Assembly: GCA_900549995.1 (NCBI GenBank)
Contig: URQQ01000003.1
Location: forward strand, 60,947 to 124,946
Reading direction: 5' to 3'
Source of the DNA: an uncultured Lachnospiraceae bacterium
GTDB lineage: Bacteria; Bacillota; Clostridia; Lachnospirales; Lachnospiraceae
DNA length: 64,000 nt
Below are positions 49,958 through 58,215 of the stretch, in pieces. The notes beneath the pieces are model-generated. The model searched no databases. It was not told the DNA's origin and saw nothing but the letters and a program-made list of their open reading frames with translations. The position numbers and the translations under genes are program-made. The number at the start of each line of letters is the position of its first letter. The first letter of the stretch is position 1.

Positions 49958-51074
49958 GTTCTCTTCCCCCTTTGAAATACCGTTCGAACAGCGGAGGAAT
50001 CACACGTGCCAGCGCAACAAAAAATACAATAATCCCGATCACAATGTTGATAATCTCCGACGGCGCACCCACCTCATACTGCAGTGCCTGCCCTCCATAG
50101 AGAAGCCCGCCGAATAACAGACCGGCGAAAATACATCCGACCGGCGAGCTTGCCGCAATCAGACAGACAGAAAGCCCATGAAACCCTGTATTTTCAAATG
50201 CCGCCAGTGTGGCAATCCCATGCGGCGAATTCCCCGTGATATAAAGTGCCCCGGAAAGCCCGCACACAGCCCCGGAAATCACCATAGAATAGATGATATT
50301 TCTATTCACATAAATGCCTGCAGACTCTGCCGCAAACCTGTTGGCTCCCGCAGCCCTCAGTTCAAACCCTTTGGTGGTCCTCCTGAGAAAATAAGACATC
50401 AGAACTGCCAGTATCACTGCAGCAATGATCCCGATATTCACATCCGTCTTCAGAACTGTATTTTTTAAAAATTCGTTCTCCATCAACATCTGTTTTCCCG
50501 CTCTGGTCGATTTAAAACTCCCGAGAATCATCGTATATCCCGACTTATGGATCGCATACGTCCCCATCGTATCCGGCTTGTGAAACGGCTCCAGATTGCA
50601 GATATAATTGGAGAAATACAGCGCAATCCAGTTGAACATGATACTGGTCAGAACTTCATGAATTCCAAATCTGGCCTTCAAAATTCCCAGAATCCCTCCA
50701 TACAGCCCGCCGGCCAGAATTCCGGCGCCTATGACAAGTGGGATCTGAACTGCGGGATGAAAGTTACAGACAATTCCAACGACGGTGGAAGCTGTACATC
50801 CGACAATAAACTGACCTTCTGCGCCAATGTTAAACAGACCCGTCCGAAACGCGAACGCAATCCCAAGCGCAGTGATTATCAGCGGTGTGCTTTTTATAAT
50901 TACATTAGAAACATGCTTGGAACTGGAAAACACACTGTGTATCAAAACTCCAAAAGAATGTACCGGAGGATATCCTGCCGCCAAAAGGATGATTCCCGCC
51001 GTGACAAATCCAAGAAAAACAGCAGCAAGCATTGCTGTTAAAGGCTGTTTCAGTACTCTTGCTATTCTATCCAT
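49950..51074 (-). CDS. Nucleoside ABC transporter permease (first)
   Basis: A 374-residue permease of the BPD_transp_2 family with about ten helices and the motif FRTGLFNIGAEGQFIVG. AGGAGG lies upstream of the ATG. It overlaps the ATPase gene by eight bases on one side and the second permease by eight bases on the other, so the transport genes are translationally coupled. NupP/YufP type. Confidence 0.9.
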   Translation of the reverse strand: MDRIARVLKQPLTAMLAAVFLGFVTAGIILLAAGYPPVHSFGVLIHSVFSSSKHVSNVIIKSTPLIITALGIAFAFRTGLFNIGAEGQFIVGCTASTVVGIVCNFHPAVQIPLVIGAGILAGGLYGGILGILKARFGIHEVLTSIMFNWIALYFSNYICNLEPFHKPDTMGTYAIHKSGYTMILGSFKSTRAGKQMLMENEFLKNTVLKTDVNIGIIAAVILAVLMSYFLRRTTKGFELRAAGANRFAAESAGIYVNRNIIYSMVISGAVCGLSGALYITGNSPHGIATLAAFENTGFHGLSVCLIAASSPVGCIFAGLLFGGLLYGGQALQYEVGAPSEIINIVIGIIVFFVALARVIPPLFERYFKGGREHG

Positions 51075-52602
51075 GCACTTTTCCTCCTGCCATCAGAAGC
51101 CCGATTCTCTGTTCGTCCACGGTTCCCTGTGGAAATGTTCCCCGAATCTGTCCGTCATACAGCACGGCAATTGTGTCCGACAGACTCATAATCTCATCCA
51201 GTTCATAGGAAATCAGAAGTACTGCTTTCCCTCTGTCCCTCTCCCCAATCAGCGTTCTATGCACCATCTCAATGGCACCGACATCCAGCCCTCTGGTCGG
51301 CTGCACCGCAATCAAAAGCTCCGGATCCATGGCAATCTCCCGCCCGATAATCACTTTCTGCTGGTTGCCTCCTGAAAGTCCTCCCGCCCGCTGATCCTTG
51401 CAATCCTCCGGGCGCACATCGTATCTGCGGATCAATTCCTCTGTAAACTCATCAATTTTACGGTTGTTTAAAATACCCTTTTTTGAAAACGGCTCCATCC
51501 GGTACTGCTTCAGCACTGCATTCTCCCTCACGGTAAATTCCATCACCATTCCATATTTCTGCCGGTCCTCGGGAATCATGCTGACGCCGCTTAAAATGGC
51601 CGTGCGCACATTGGTATTGACCAGCTCTTTCCCTTTGACCCGGATACTCCCTGCTTCTGCCCGGAGCATACCATTCATGGCGAAAACCAGCTCTTTCTGC
51701 CCATTGCCGTCAATCCCCGCAATTCCGACAATCTCACCTTTTCTCACCTGCAGATTCAATCCCTTCAATGCCGGAATCTTCCGCTCATTCTTCACAACAA
51801 GGCTCTGAATCTCCAGCACAGCATCCCCCGGATCTGCCGGTGCCTTATCCACAGAAAGCTTTACATCACGGCCCACCATCAACGCCGCAATTTCCTGTTC
51901 TGTCACTTTCTCCACCGGGACAGTGTCTACATATCTGCCTCTTCTGATCACCGTACAAAGATCAGAAGAAGCTTTGATTTCTTTCAGCTTATGCGTAATG
52001 ATGATCATGGATTTCCCATCATTGGCCAGGTTTTTAAGAATCGAAAGAAGTTCCTCCGTCTCCTGCGGCGTCAGGACTGCGGTAGGCTCATCCAGAATCA
52101 AAATCTCCGCCCCCCGGTAAAGTGCCTTGATGATCTCAACCCTCTGCTGCATTCCGACGGAAGTGTCACAAATCCTGGCATCCGGATCTACATAAAGTCC
52201 ATACTGTTCTGCGATCTCAAGTATTTTTTCCCTGCCCCTTTTCGTATCGACAATCCCAAACCCCGCCGTCATCTCATTTCCAAGCATAATATTCTGTGTT
52301 ACCGTAAAATCATCTACAAGCATAAAATGCTGATGAACCATGCCAATCCCCAGTTCAATTGCCATATTCGGATTTTTTATCTCTGCTTTTTTCCCGTGAA
52401 TATAAATCTCCCCTGCATCTGCCTTATATAACCCATACAGAATATTCATCATCGTGCTCTTACCGGCACCATTTTCCCCTGACAGCGAATGGATACTTCC
52501 TCTTTTTACGTCCAGATGCATCTCCTCCAGGGCATAAAATGAGCCAAATTTTTTTGTGATTCCATGCATCTGTACCGCATACTCACTGCTCACTTTGGCC
52601 AT
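51067..52602 (-). CDS. Nucleoside ABC transporter ATP-binding protein (duplicated domains)
   Basis: A 511-residue ATPase with two nucleotide-binding domains. Domain 1 (about 1-240) has Walker A GENGAGKST, signature DTSVGMQQRVEI and Walker B ILILDEPTAVLTPQE. Domain 2 (about 255-511) has a degenerate Walker A, GIDGNGQKE, signature AGGLSGGNQQKV, and a Walker B without Glu-Asp order, LLIAVQPTRGLD. The asymmetry is normal for NupO/RbsA-like proteins. It is 30 bases after the lipoprotein gene. Confidence 0.93.
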   Translation of the reverse strand: MAKVSSEYAVQMHGITKKFGSFYALEEMHLDVKRGSIHSLSGENGAGKSTMMNILYGLYKADAGEIYIHGKKAEIKNPNMAIELGIGMVHQHFMLVDDFTVTQNIMLGNEMTAGFGIVDTKRGREKILEIAEQYGLYVDPDARICDTSVGMQQRVEIIKALYRGAEILILDEPTAVLTPQETEELLSILKNLANDGKSMIIITHKLKEIKASSDLCTVIRRGRYVDTVPVEKVTEQEIAALMVGRDVKLSVDKAPADPGDAVLEIQSLVVKNERKIPALKGLNLQVRKGEIVGIAGIDGNGQKELVFAMNGMLRAEAGSIRVKGKELVNTNVRTAILSGVSMIPEDRQKYGMVMEFTVRENAVLKQYRMEPFSKKGILNNRKIDEFTEELIRRYDVRPEDCKDQRAGGLSGGNQQKVIIGREIAMDPELLIAVQPTRGLDVGAIEMVHRTLIGERDRGKAVLLISYELDEIMSLSDTIAVLYDGQIRGTFPQGTVDEQRIGLLMAGGKVHG

Positions 52603-52632
52603 ATCTTTACCTCCCTCTTGTTACAGTACTGG

Positions 52633-53667
52633 TTACTGTACAGCAAACAGCTCAAACTCTGCCATTGTGGCAGGAGGCGTAATCTCACCATCCTTCACCT
52701 TTTCCTGAAGCTCCATTGCATCTTCATACACACCCTCCGGCATGTTTTTGTGGTTCTCTGAGAGTCCTACGCTCTCCTCTTCCAGGCCAAAGGAAAGGAC
52801 CTGTCCCCCGAGTTCTTCTCCTTCCATCGTCTCTTCGGAAACTTCCTTTACCGCTTTTCCAACCATTTTAATCGCAGATGTCAGCACGTGATCCGGCGCT
52901 AGATAGGCCTGATCCCGGTCAACTCCGATCACCCATTTCGAAGCCTCCTTTGCCGCCTCAATGACACCCGTTCCGCTGCCTCCTGCAGCATGATAGATGA
53001 CATCACATCCATCAGAATACATCTTGTTGGCAATTGCCTTTCCTTTTGCCGAATCTGTGAAGCTTTCGGCATACTGTGTAGATACTTCAATATCCTTCCC
53101 CAGTTCCCTTGCCGCATAGAGCACACCGGCCTGATATCCGTACCGGAACTGATCGATCACCCCATTATGAATCCCACCCACAAATCCGACTTTTCCAGTC
53201 TGTGTCGTTCTTCCCGCCACATAGCCTGCCAGAAACGACGACTCCTGCGCACGGAATACAACAGCAGTCACATTGTCTGGTGTATTTTCGTATGAATTAT
53301 CTACAATTGCATACTTGATATCCGGATTGCTCTCCGCTGCTTCCAGAATTGCATCTGCACAGGCATACCCAATCCCCCACAGAAGATCAGCCCCGTTGTC
53401 CCCAAGCCTCTCCAGATTCGTAACAAAATCAGATGCCTGCTTAGATTCTATATAGCTTACGGAAGCACCTGACTCCTCCTTCAGTTCCGTCAATCCTTCC
53501 CAGGCCGACTGGTTAAAGGACTGGTCATTAATGCCTCCTGTATCCGTAATCATCGCTGCCGTAAACACCTTTTTTTCTGTACTTTTCTCCTTTGATCCCC
53601 CGCAGCCTGTCATCGATAATATAAGAGCTGCCGAAGCCGCCAATGTTATGAACTTATTGAATTTCAT
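52633..53667 (-). CDS. BMP family nucleoside-binding lipoprotein
   Basis: A 344-residue PBP1-fold lipoprotein capturing nucleosides outside the cell. Signal and lipobox ILSMTGC are at residues 1-20. The mature part has AAMITDTGGINDQSFNQSAWEGL, DLLWGIGYACADAI and GFVGGIHNGVIDQFRYGY, the Med/BMP pattern. The ATG at 53667 follows AGGAGG; the longer frame to 53769 runs through leader hairpin DNA. It is the first gene of the ten-gene nucleoside operon. Confidence 0.92.
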   Translation of the reverse strand: MKFNKFITLAASAALILSMTGCGGSKEKSTEKKVFTAAMITDTGGINDQSFNQSAWEGLTELKEESGASVSYIESKQASDFVTNLERLGDNGADLLWGIGYACADAILEAAESNPDIKYAIVDNSYENTPDNVTAVVFRAQESSFLAGYVAGRTTQTGKVGFVGGIHNGVIDQFRYGYQAGVLYAARELGKDIEVSTQYAESFTDSAKGKAIANKMYSDGCDVIYHAAGGSGTGVIEAAKEASKWVIGVDRDQAYLAPDHVLTSAIKMVGKAVKEVSEETMEGEELGGQVLSFGLEEESVGLSENHKNMPEGVYEDAMELQEKVKDGEITPPATMAEFELFAVQ

Positions 53668-53756
53668 ACTGATTCCTCCTGATATCACGTCCGTCCCGGC
53701 ATATGCCAAAACTTCATTTTTCTCTTTAGGTTCTCCAATCTTTCTCATACAATACC

Positions 53757-53797
53757 AAAAAGACATCATTTCTGTTTTTCAACAATGATGTCTTTTT
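53757..53797. terminator. Hairpin in the leader of the nucleoside operon
   Basis: 14-base perfect arms (53757-53770, 53784-53797) with a 13-base loop, each ending in a run of five T on its own strand. It lies between a TATACT-like -10 (53833-53838) and the lipoprotein gene, about 90 bases before the ATG. It may be an attenuator, an operator, or a terminator for readthrough from rpsR. I found no purine-riboswitch core next to it. Confidence 0.55.
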
Positions 53798-53873
53798 TCG
53801 CAATATTGGCATGTTGTTCCAGATATATTTTCAGTATATAATAAAATTATGTTTCAAATAATTTTCCTGTATA

Positions 53874-53919
53874 ATAAAAAAAGGCTGAATTCATAGGAAA
53901 TCCCCGTGAATTCAGCCTT
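53874..53919 (-). terminator. Intrinsic terminator of rpsF-ssb-rpsR
   Basis: 13-base perfect arms (53881-53893, 53907-53919) followed on the minus strand by seven T residues, just after the rpsR stop. Confidence 0.9.
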
Positions 53920-53927
53920 TATTCTAA

Positions 53928-54194
53928 TTAATCTTCAACGTATGGCATTAATGCAATATGTCTTGCTCTCTTAATTGCAACTGTAAGAGCTCTCTGATGT
54001 TTTGCACAGTTTCCTGTGATTCTTCTAGGAAGAATTTTTCCTCTTTCAGAAACATATTTTCTTAATTTTGCTACATCTTTGTAATCGATCTCGTTATTCT
54101 CTTTACCACAGAATACGCAAACTTTTTTTCTTCTGCGACCGCCGCCTCTTCTCTTGAAGCCGCCTTCTGGTCTGCTACCTTTATCGTAAGCCAT
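53928..54194 (-). CDS. rpsR: 30S ribosomal protein S18
   Basis: An 88-residue ribosomal protein with the diagnostic IDYKDVAKLRKYVSERGKILPRRITG. It also has an N-terminal cysteine pair, CVFCGKENN, that marks a zinc-binding-type S18. Arg/Gly-rich N-terminal extension. Last gene of the conserved rpsF-ssb-rpsR operon; S18 pairs with S6 on the 30S platform. Confidence 0.97.
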   Translation of the reverse strand: MAYDKGSRPEGGFKRRGGGRRRKKVCVFCGKENNEIDYKDVAKLRKYVSERGKILPRRITGNCAKHQRALTVAIKRARHIALMPYVED

Positions 54195-54267
54195 TGATAT
54201 TACCTCCTGTTTTACTAAAATCCCGAAACATACTCTTGTTTCTCTACCTTATACAATCAATCGTATT

Positions 54268-54732
54268 TTAGCTAAATGGTAATTCCTCATCAATTCCGTC
54301 CGGAATATTCATGAAACCGTCACCTGCGTCTGCGCTTGGTGCCGGAGCTGGGCTCGCCTGATAACTGTTATTATTCTGATAACTGTTATTGCTCTGATAG
54401 CTGTCGCTTGCTGCTTTGCTCTCTGCAAATTCCTGATCCTCTACAACAACTTCTGTTGTGTAGACTTTCACGCCGTCTTTATTCGTATAGCTTCCTGTCT
54501 GGATTCTACCGGATACGACAACACGCAGTCCCTGGCGGAAATATCTCTCTGAGAATTCTGCTGACTTCCCGAACACAACGCAGTTGATAAAATCTGCAGT
54601 TGCTTCTCCGTCACGTTTAAATCTACGGTCTACAGCCAGTGTGTATCTGGCGATAGCCAGAGAGTTCTCTCCCTGAGAATAGCGAACTTCAGGATCTCTT
54701 GTTAAACGTCCCATTAAAATTACTTTATTCAT
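54268..54732 (-). CDS. ssb: Single-stranded DNA-binding protein
   Basis: A 154-residue SSB. The OB-fold domain (residues 1-110) opens MNKVILMGRLTRDPEVRY and contains FINCVVFGKSAEFSERYFRQG. It is followed by a low-complexity linker of NNSYQ repeats and the acidic tip DEELPFS, which recruits partner proteins. Lies between rpsF and rpsR as in most Firmicutes. Confidence 0.96.
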   Translation of the reverse strand: MNKVILMGRLTRDPEVRYSQGENSLAIARYTLAVDRRFKRDGEATADFINCVVFGKSAEFSERYFRQGLRVVVSGRIQTGSYTNKDGVKVYTTEVVVEDQEFAESKAASDSYQSNNSYQNNNSYQASPAPAPSADAGDGFMNIPDGIDEELPFS

Positions 54733-54754
54733 ACGATTGTCCTCTTTCTTTTCT

Positions 54755-55042
54755 CTATGCTTCCTGTTTCACGCATAAATATCTGATTACGTTATCCATG
54801 ATACGAACTCTTTGTTCGATTTCTTCCGGAACACTTGTCTCAGCTTCGAAGTGGATGAAGTAGTAAAAGCCTTCTCTCATCTTCTGAATTTCGTAAGCTA
54901 ATCTTTTCTTACCCCATTCATCGACATCTGTCACAGTACCACCGAAACGTGTAATTAATTCTTTTACTTTCTCGATTGTTTCTGTTCTGGCATCATCTTC
55001 GATTTTTGCGTTCACAACAACAGCTAATTCATATTTGCTCAT
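54755..55042 (-). CDS. rpsF: 30S ribosomal protein S6
   Basis: A 95-residue ribosomal protein. It has YELAVVVNAKIEDDARTETIEKVKELI, then DEWGKKRLAYEIQKMREGFYYFIHF, the classical S6 signature. Start with AAGGAGG. The leader of about 70 bases is GC-rich in its middle and may hold the S6:S18 autoregulatory structure known from other bacteria, which I cannot fold reliably by eye. Confidence 0.97.
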   Translation of the reverse strand: MSKYELAVVVNAKIEDDARTETIEKVKELITRFGGTVTDVDEWGKKRLAYEIQKMREGFYYFIHFEAETSVPEEIEQRVRIMDNVIRYLCVKQEA

Positions 55043-55121
55043 GTTTTTTGCACCTCCTTATGGTCTCTGGCCCCCGATCCACGCCGGGAACAAGGAATTA
55101 AATAATATATCACGAGTTCTT

Positions 55122-55150
55122 ATGTTACCATATTCGGAGGTTTGTTTCAA
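55122..55150 (-). promoter_or_regulatory. Promoter of rpsF-ssb-rpsR
   Basis: TTGAAA (55145-55150), 17 bases including TGG next to the -10, TAACAT (55122-55127). Confidence 0.65.
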
Positions 55151-55157
55151 GCACTTT

Positions 55158-55346
55158 TTAAGATTTCTTTTTAATTTCTTTCGTATTTTTCTCAACCAGC
55201 TTCCTTGCAAGCATGATCTGATGACCGCATCCGTCACATTTCAGCCGGAAATCGGCTCCGACACGAAGAACCTCCCATTCATAGCTTCCGCAGGGATGCT
55301 TTTTCTTCAGACGTATGTGGTCTCCCACCTCGTAATTGTCTGCCAT
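55158..55346 (-). CDS. DUF951 family small protein
   Basis: A 62-residue protein of the DUF951 family, widespread in Firmicutes and often encoded near rpsF or ychF. It shows YEVGDHIRLKKKHPCGSYEWEVLRVGADFRLKC and the cysteine triplet CDGCGHQIML. The Cys/His pattern (Cys26-like, CDGC) suggests a small metal-binding or nucleic-acid-binding fold. Function unknown. It starts 17 bases after the sortase stop. Confidence 0.88.
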   Translation of the reverse strand: MADNYEVGDHIRLKKKHPCGSYEWEVLRVGADFRLKCDGCGHQIMLARKLVEKNTKEIKKKS

Positions 55347-55363
55347 CTTTTCTCCTCCTCCTT

Positions 55364-56164
55364 CTATTGGACTGATTCACTGATCCTGACGCCCTGCACA
55401 AGGATCCTTTCCTCATCTTTTACATTCGTGCAGGTTGACAGGCTGACGATCTTAGATTCCGCCGACAGCTTTACACCTGTGTCATACATCGATGACTGAA
55501 CCGCCAGATTCAGATAGTTCAGATATTCTTCATCTGACGCAAATACCTTCTGGTAATTATCAGAGACATCCCCTACGACACCAACCGAAAAGATCTGATA
55601 GGTTCCAACCTTTCCGTCCGGCGTATATATATAGAAGTAAGGGTATTGCTCCCAGAAGCTTTTCTCCTGATATTTTTTCAGCTGGGCAAACATCGTCCCG
55701 TTTTTCATGTTATGTCCATAGATAAATGTATTTCTGTCTGAGAAATCATTTTTATTCTCTGCATCTATAAACAATGTTCCAAGTTTATTGTCATTCGCCT
55801 CAAATGTCCTCTTCAGATACTCAGAATTATCCCTTCCCTGCACGACCGGATAATTAATCTCTGACGGTTCATCAAACCGTATCCATGCCGCCGTATCCTC
55901 ATTGATTTTCTTCAGCGCGTCGAAATCTACTTTAAACGCGTCTCCCTCAGTGTCTTCACCGTCTGAATCTTTATCTTTCGTAATCGCAAGTTTTTGAATT
56001 TTATCATATTCATCACTGCCCTTTTTATATTCCAGATAGATATTCAGAAGTTTATAGGCAGAAAAGATAAACACTCCAATCGCGATCACCAGCAGAATTG
56101 TACTGAATATCCCGCTCTTTTTCCTGTCCTTCTTATTTCTGCGCCGTCTGTTATTCTGACTCAT
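55364..56164 (-). CDS. srtB: Class B sortase
   Basis: A 266-residue membrane-anchored transpeptidase. Basic N-terminus, one transmembrane helix (about 18-42), then the sortase barrel with catalytic His151 (FIYGHNM), Cys245 (SLSTCT) and Arg253 (ERILVQG). The SrtB-type helix insert (FAQLKKYQEKSFWEQYPYFYIYTPDGK) is present. No LPxTG-like or NPQTN-like substrate gene is adjacent, so it may act on proteins encoded elsewhere or on pili. I chose the ATG at 56164 because the cytoplasmic basic stretch starts there; 56200 is possible. Confidence 0.9.
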   Translation of the reverse strand: MSQNNRRRRNKKDRKKSGIFSTILLVIAIGVFIFSAYKLLNIYLEYKKGSDEYDKIQKLAITKDKDSDGEDTEGDAFKVDFDALKKINEDTAAWIRFDEPSEINYPVVQGRDNSEYLKRTFEANDNKLGTLFIDAENKNDFSDRNTFIYGHNMKNGTMFAQLKKYQEKSFWEQYPYFYIYTPDGKVGTYQIFSVGVVGDVSDNYQKVFASDEEYLNYLNLAVQSSMYDTGVKLSAESKIVSLSTCTNVKDEERILVQGVRISESVQ

Positions 56165-56203
56165 AGTCCCTAACCTTTCTTTCAGAGTATGTCCGGCCAA
56201 TCC

Positions 56204-57493
56204 TTACCGTTTCTCCTGCATGATCCCGACAATCGTCTTCTCCGTCTCCGTCATCCCCGGGGATGCAATCATTCCCATATACCGCATCGTTTCCTCTGCG
56301 GACGCTCCATTGATCCCGTGGCATGAATCAACAGCAATCCCCCTGCCGGCCATCTCAGCCGCACGGAAGGCAGCATCGGTTGCAACAATTCCTTTCATTA
56401 CACACCCCTGGTTCCCGCCGTCACAGATCATTCCTGTAATTCCGGATGCCATATTGCGTATCACCATTGCAATGGTTTCTTCCGTTCCTCCATCGAGCAG
56501 GCTCAGCCCGCATGCCATCCCGGTTCCCGCAGCAATTCCGCAGCCGCAGAATGCCGACAGCCGCCCGGAATATTCTTTAATGTACATCGTAATGAGATAA
56601 CTTAATGCCGCAGCCCTAAGAAGCATATCCTGCTTAAGCCCCCGCTTCTCTTTCACGGTATGATAATAAGCCAGCAGCGGAAGCGTTGCAATAATTCCAT
56701 GTGCACCGCTGCCCGTAATACTCATTGCCGGTCTGGAAAGTCCGATCACTCTTGCCTCAATTGCCCCGCCGCACAGAAGCTGTGCAGAGGAAAGAGCATC
56801 CTCAGTAAGTCTCTCCCCGTGATTCTTCTCCAGAAGCCAGGGGCCAAATACCGTCTTCTCCGAGGAAAGCCCTTCCTCCAGAAGCTGCAGATTCATCTCA
56901 AACGCTTCTTTTATAAAACAGATCTCTTCCTCCGGCACTGTCTTTACGAAATCCAGAATTTCGTGCAGTGTGTACCTGTGGATTAAAGCCTCTGCCTCCT
57001 GCCCCTGAGTCTCCTCTGCTTTCTGATCTGCTTCGTATATTACTTCTCCGTTTTTTTCGATTTTGCAGATGTCCGTATGTCCCCCTTTGATATGTACCGT
57101 ACATCTGTCTTTCTCAGTTTCTACCGTTGCATCAATCGTGATCGTTGAACCAATGTGATCCAGAACTGCCGAAACCCTGCCTTCCTCCACAAGCAGGCGT
57201 GCCTGTTCTTTCTGCTCCTCATTCACATTGGCAAGTGCCAGAAGCCCTAAAGAGGCATCTCCTCCCGCGACTCCAAGTGCCGCCGCATATACATTTCCAA
57301 CCTCTTCCGAATTCGGAATGCCACAGGTAAATGCATTCTTATACATTCCTGAATTCAACCGGACTGTCACCTTCCTGACTGTCCCTTCTGTATAATCTCT
57401 TGCACTGGCTGTGGCATAGGCAATCGCTCCCGGCTCAGTCACTCCAAGTGCCGGTTTCATATCATTTTTTATCAATTCTGTCAGTTCATGCAT
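56204..57493 (-). CDS. L-cysteine desulfidase / UPF0597 (serine dehydratase alpha-like) protein
   Basis: A 429-residue protein of the UPF0597 family, related to the alpha subunit of iron-sulfur L-serine dehydratase. It has LGVTEPGAIAYATA at residues 16-30, SMxIxGSGAHGI-type motif as AMSITGSGAHGIIATLP, and candidate cluster cysteines in FCGCGIAAGTGMACG and ICDGGNQGCVMK. Archaeal CdsB members release sulfide, ammonia and pyruvate from cysteine; bacterial members (YhaM) have been linked to cysteine detoxification. The exact substrate here is inferred only. It precedes srtB by 40 bases. Confidence 0.85.
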   Translation of the reverse strand: MHELTELIKNDMKPALGVTEPGAIAYATASARDYTEGTVRKVTVRLNSGMYKNAFTCGIPNSEEVGNVYAAALGVAGGDASLGLLALANVNEEQKEQARLLVEEGRVSAVLDHIGSTITIDATVETEKDRCTVHIKGGHTDICKIEKNGEVIYEADQKAEETQGQEAEALIHRYTLHEILDFVKTVPEEEICFIKEAFEMNLQLLEEGLSSEKTVFGPWLLEKNHGERLTEDALSSAQLLCGGAIEARVIGLSRPAMSITGSGAHGIIATLPLLAYYHTVKEKRGLKQDMLLRAAALSYLITMYIKEYSGRLSAFCGCGIAAGTGMACGLSLLDGGTEETIAMVIRNMASGITGMICDGGNQGCVMKGIVATDAAFRAAEMAGRGIAVDSCHGINGASAEETMRYMGMIASPGMTETEKTIVGIMQEKR

Positions 57494-57514
57494 CTTATTT
57501 ACCTCGATATTTAA

Positions 57515-57552
57515 GAATCCGGGGTGCTGTAATAATTACAGGTCCCGGATTC
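57515..57552 (-). terminator. Hairpin between the c-di-AMP receptor and cysteine desulfidase genes
   Basis: GAATCCGGG/CCCGGATTC arms (57515-57523, 57544-57552) enclosing a second palindrome, CTGTAATAATTACAG. The T-tail is weak; it may be a terminator for the c-di-AMP receptor gene or a regulatory site. Confidence 0.5.
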
Positions 57553-57591
57553 GATCCTACATTATCAGAAAAGCTGCCTTTATTTTGGACG

Positions 57592-57930
57592 CTATACCTT
57601 TTCAAACCTCTCTACATCTACGACAAATATTGTCGCGCCTCCCACATCTACATTGATCGGCACCGCAGAGTTCAGCCCCATAGAACTTCTCGGGTCATAT
57701 GGAATCGGCATGGTATAAACAATCTGCTTTCGTTTCCCACATTCTCTTTTGATAATATCAATAACCTGATCTACCAGTTCTTCTTCTGTAACGATCAGCA
57801 GTGTAGTGTTCCCTTTTCTTAAGAATCCACCTGTTGTAGCCAGCTTAGTAACAATAAATTTCTCCATATTCAATACTTCGGTTACGTTGTCACCATCATC
57901 TGAATGCACAATCGCATAAATCATCTTCAT
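57592..57930 (-). CDS. Cyclic-di-AMP receptor DarA/PstA
   Basis: A 112-residue PII-like protein binding c-di-AMP. Family features are MIYAIVHSDDGDNV at the start, LATTGGFLRKGNTTLLI in the loop region and the C-terminal strand GGATIFVVDVERFEKV; it is trimeric in homologs. The ATG at 57930 follows AGGAAGGGG; the GTG at 57939 is less likely. Downstream partners of DarA are still poorly known. Confidence 0.92.
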   Translation of the reverse strand: MKMIYAIVHSDDGDNVTEVLNMEKFIVTKLATTGGFLRKGNTTLLIVTEEELVDQVIDIIKRECGKRKQIVYTMPIPYDPRSSMGLNSAVPINVDVGGATIFVVDVERFEKV

Positions 57931-58009
57931 AACTGCCACCCCTTCCTGTCGTTTATGTTATTTTCAGTATATCACTGGCAACTCTTTGCCGCAATTCTTT
58001 TTCTTTCTA

Positions 58010-58038
58010 TTGACGAATTTGATCTGTTTTGTTATAAT
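58010..58038 (+). promoter_or_regulatory. Promoter of tRNA-Cys
   Basis: TTGACG (58010-58015), 17 bases, TATAAT (58033-58038), 35 bases before the tRNA 5' end. Confidence 0.75.
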
Positions 58039-58072
58039 TTGAGAGTAATAAGCATATATTAATATTAGTTAC

Positions 58073-58143
58073 GGCGCCATAGCCAAGTGGTAAGGCAAAG
58101 GTCTGCAACACCTCTATCACCAGTTCAAATCTGGTTGGCGCCT
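58073..58143 (+). tRNA. tRNA-Cys (anticodon GCA)
   Basis: 71-base cloverleaf. The acceptor arms are GGCGCCA and TGGCGCC with discriminator T, the anticodon loop CTGCAAC has GCA at 58105-58107, and the T-arm ACCAG/CTGGT encloses TTCAAAT. The outermost anticodon-stem pair appears to be an A-C mismatch. CCA is not encoded. Followed directly by a terminator. Confidence 0.95.
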
Positions 58144-58147
58144 TCTT

Positions 58148-58182
58148 AAACCCCCGGAAATCTTAAATTTCTGAGGGTTTTT
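58148..58182 (+). terminator. Intrinsic terminator after tRNA-Cys
   Basis: AAACCC...GGGTTT stem with inner GGAAAT/ATTTCT pairing, then TTTTTC. Confidence 0.8.
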
Positions 58183-58215
58183 CTTTATCTAAATTATAAT
58201 CACAGAAAACTATAT

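Noticed and set aside
53757..53797. Purine riboswitch before the nucleoside operon
   Set aside because: None of the conserved purine-aptamer core segments is visible; only a plain hairpin.
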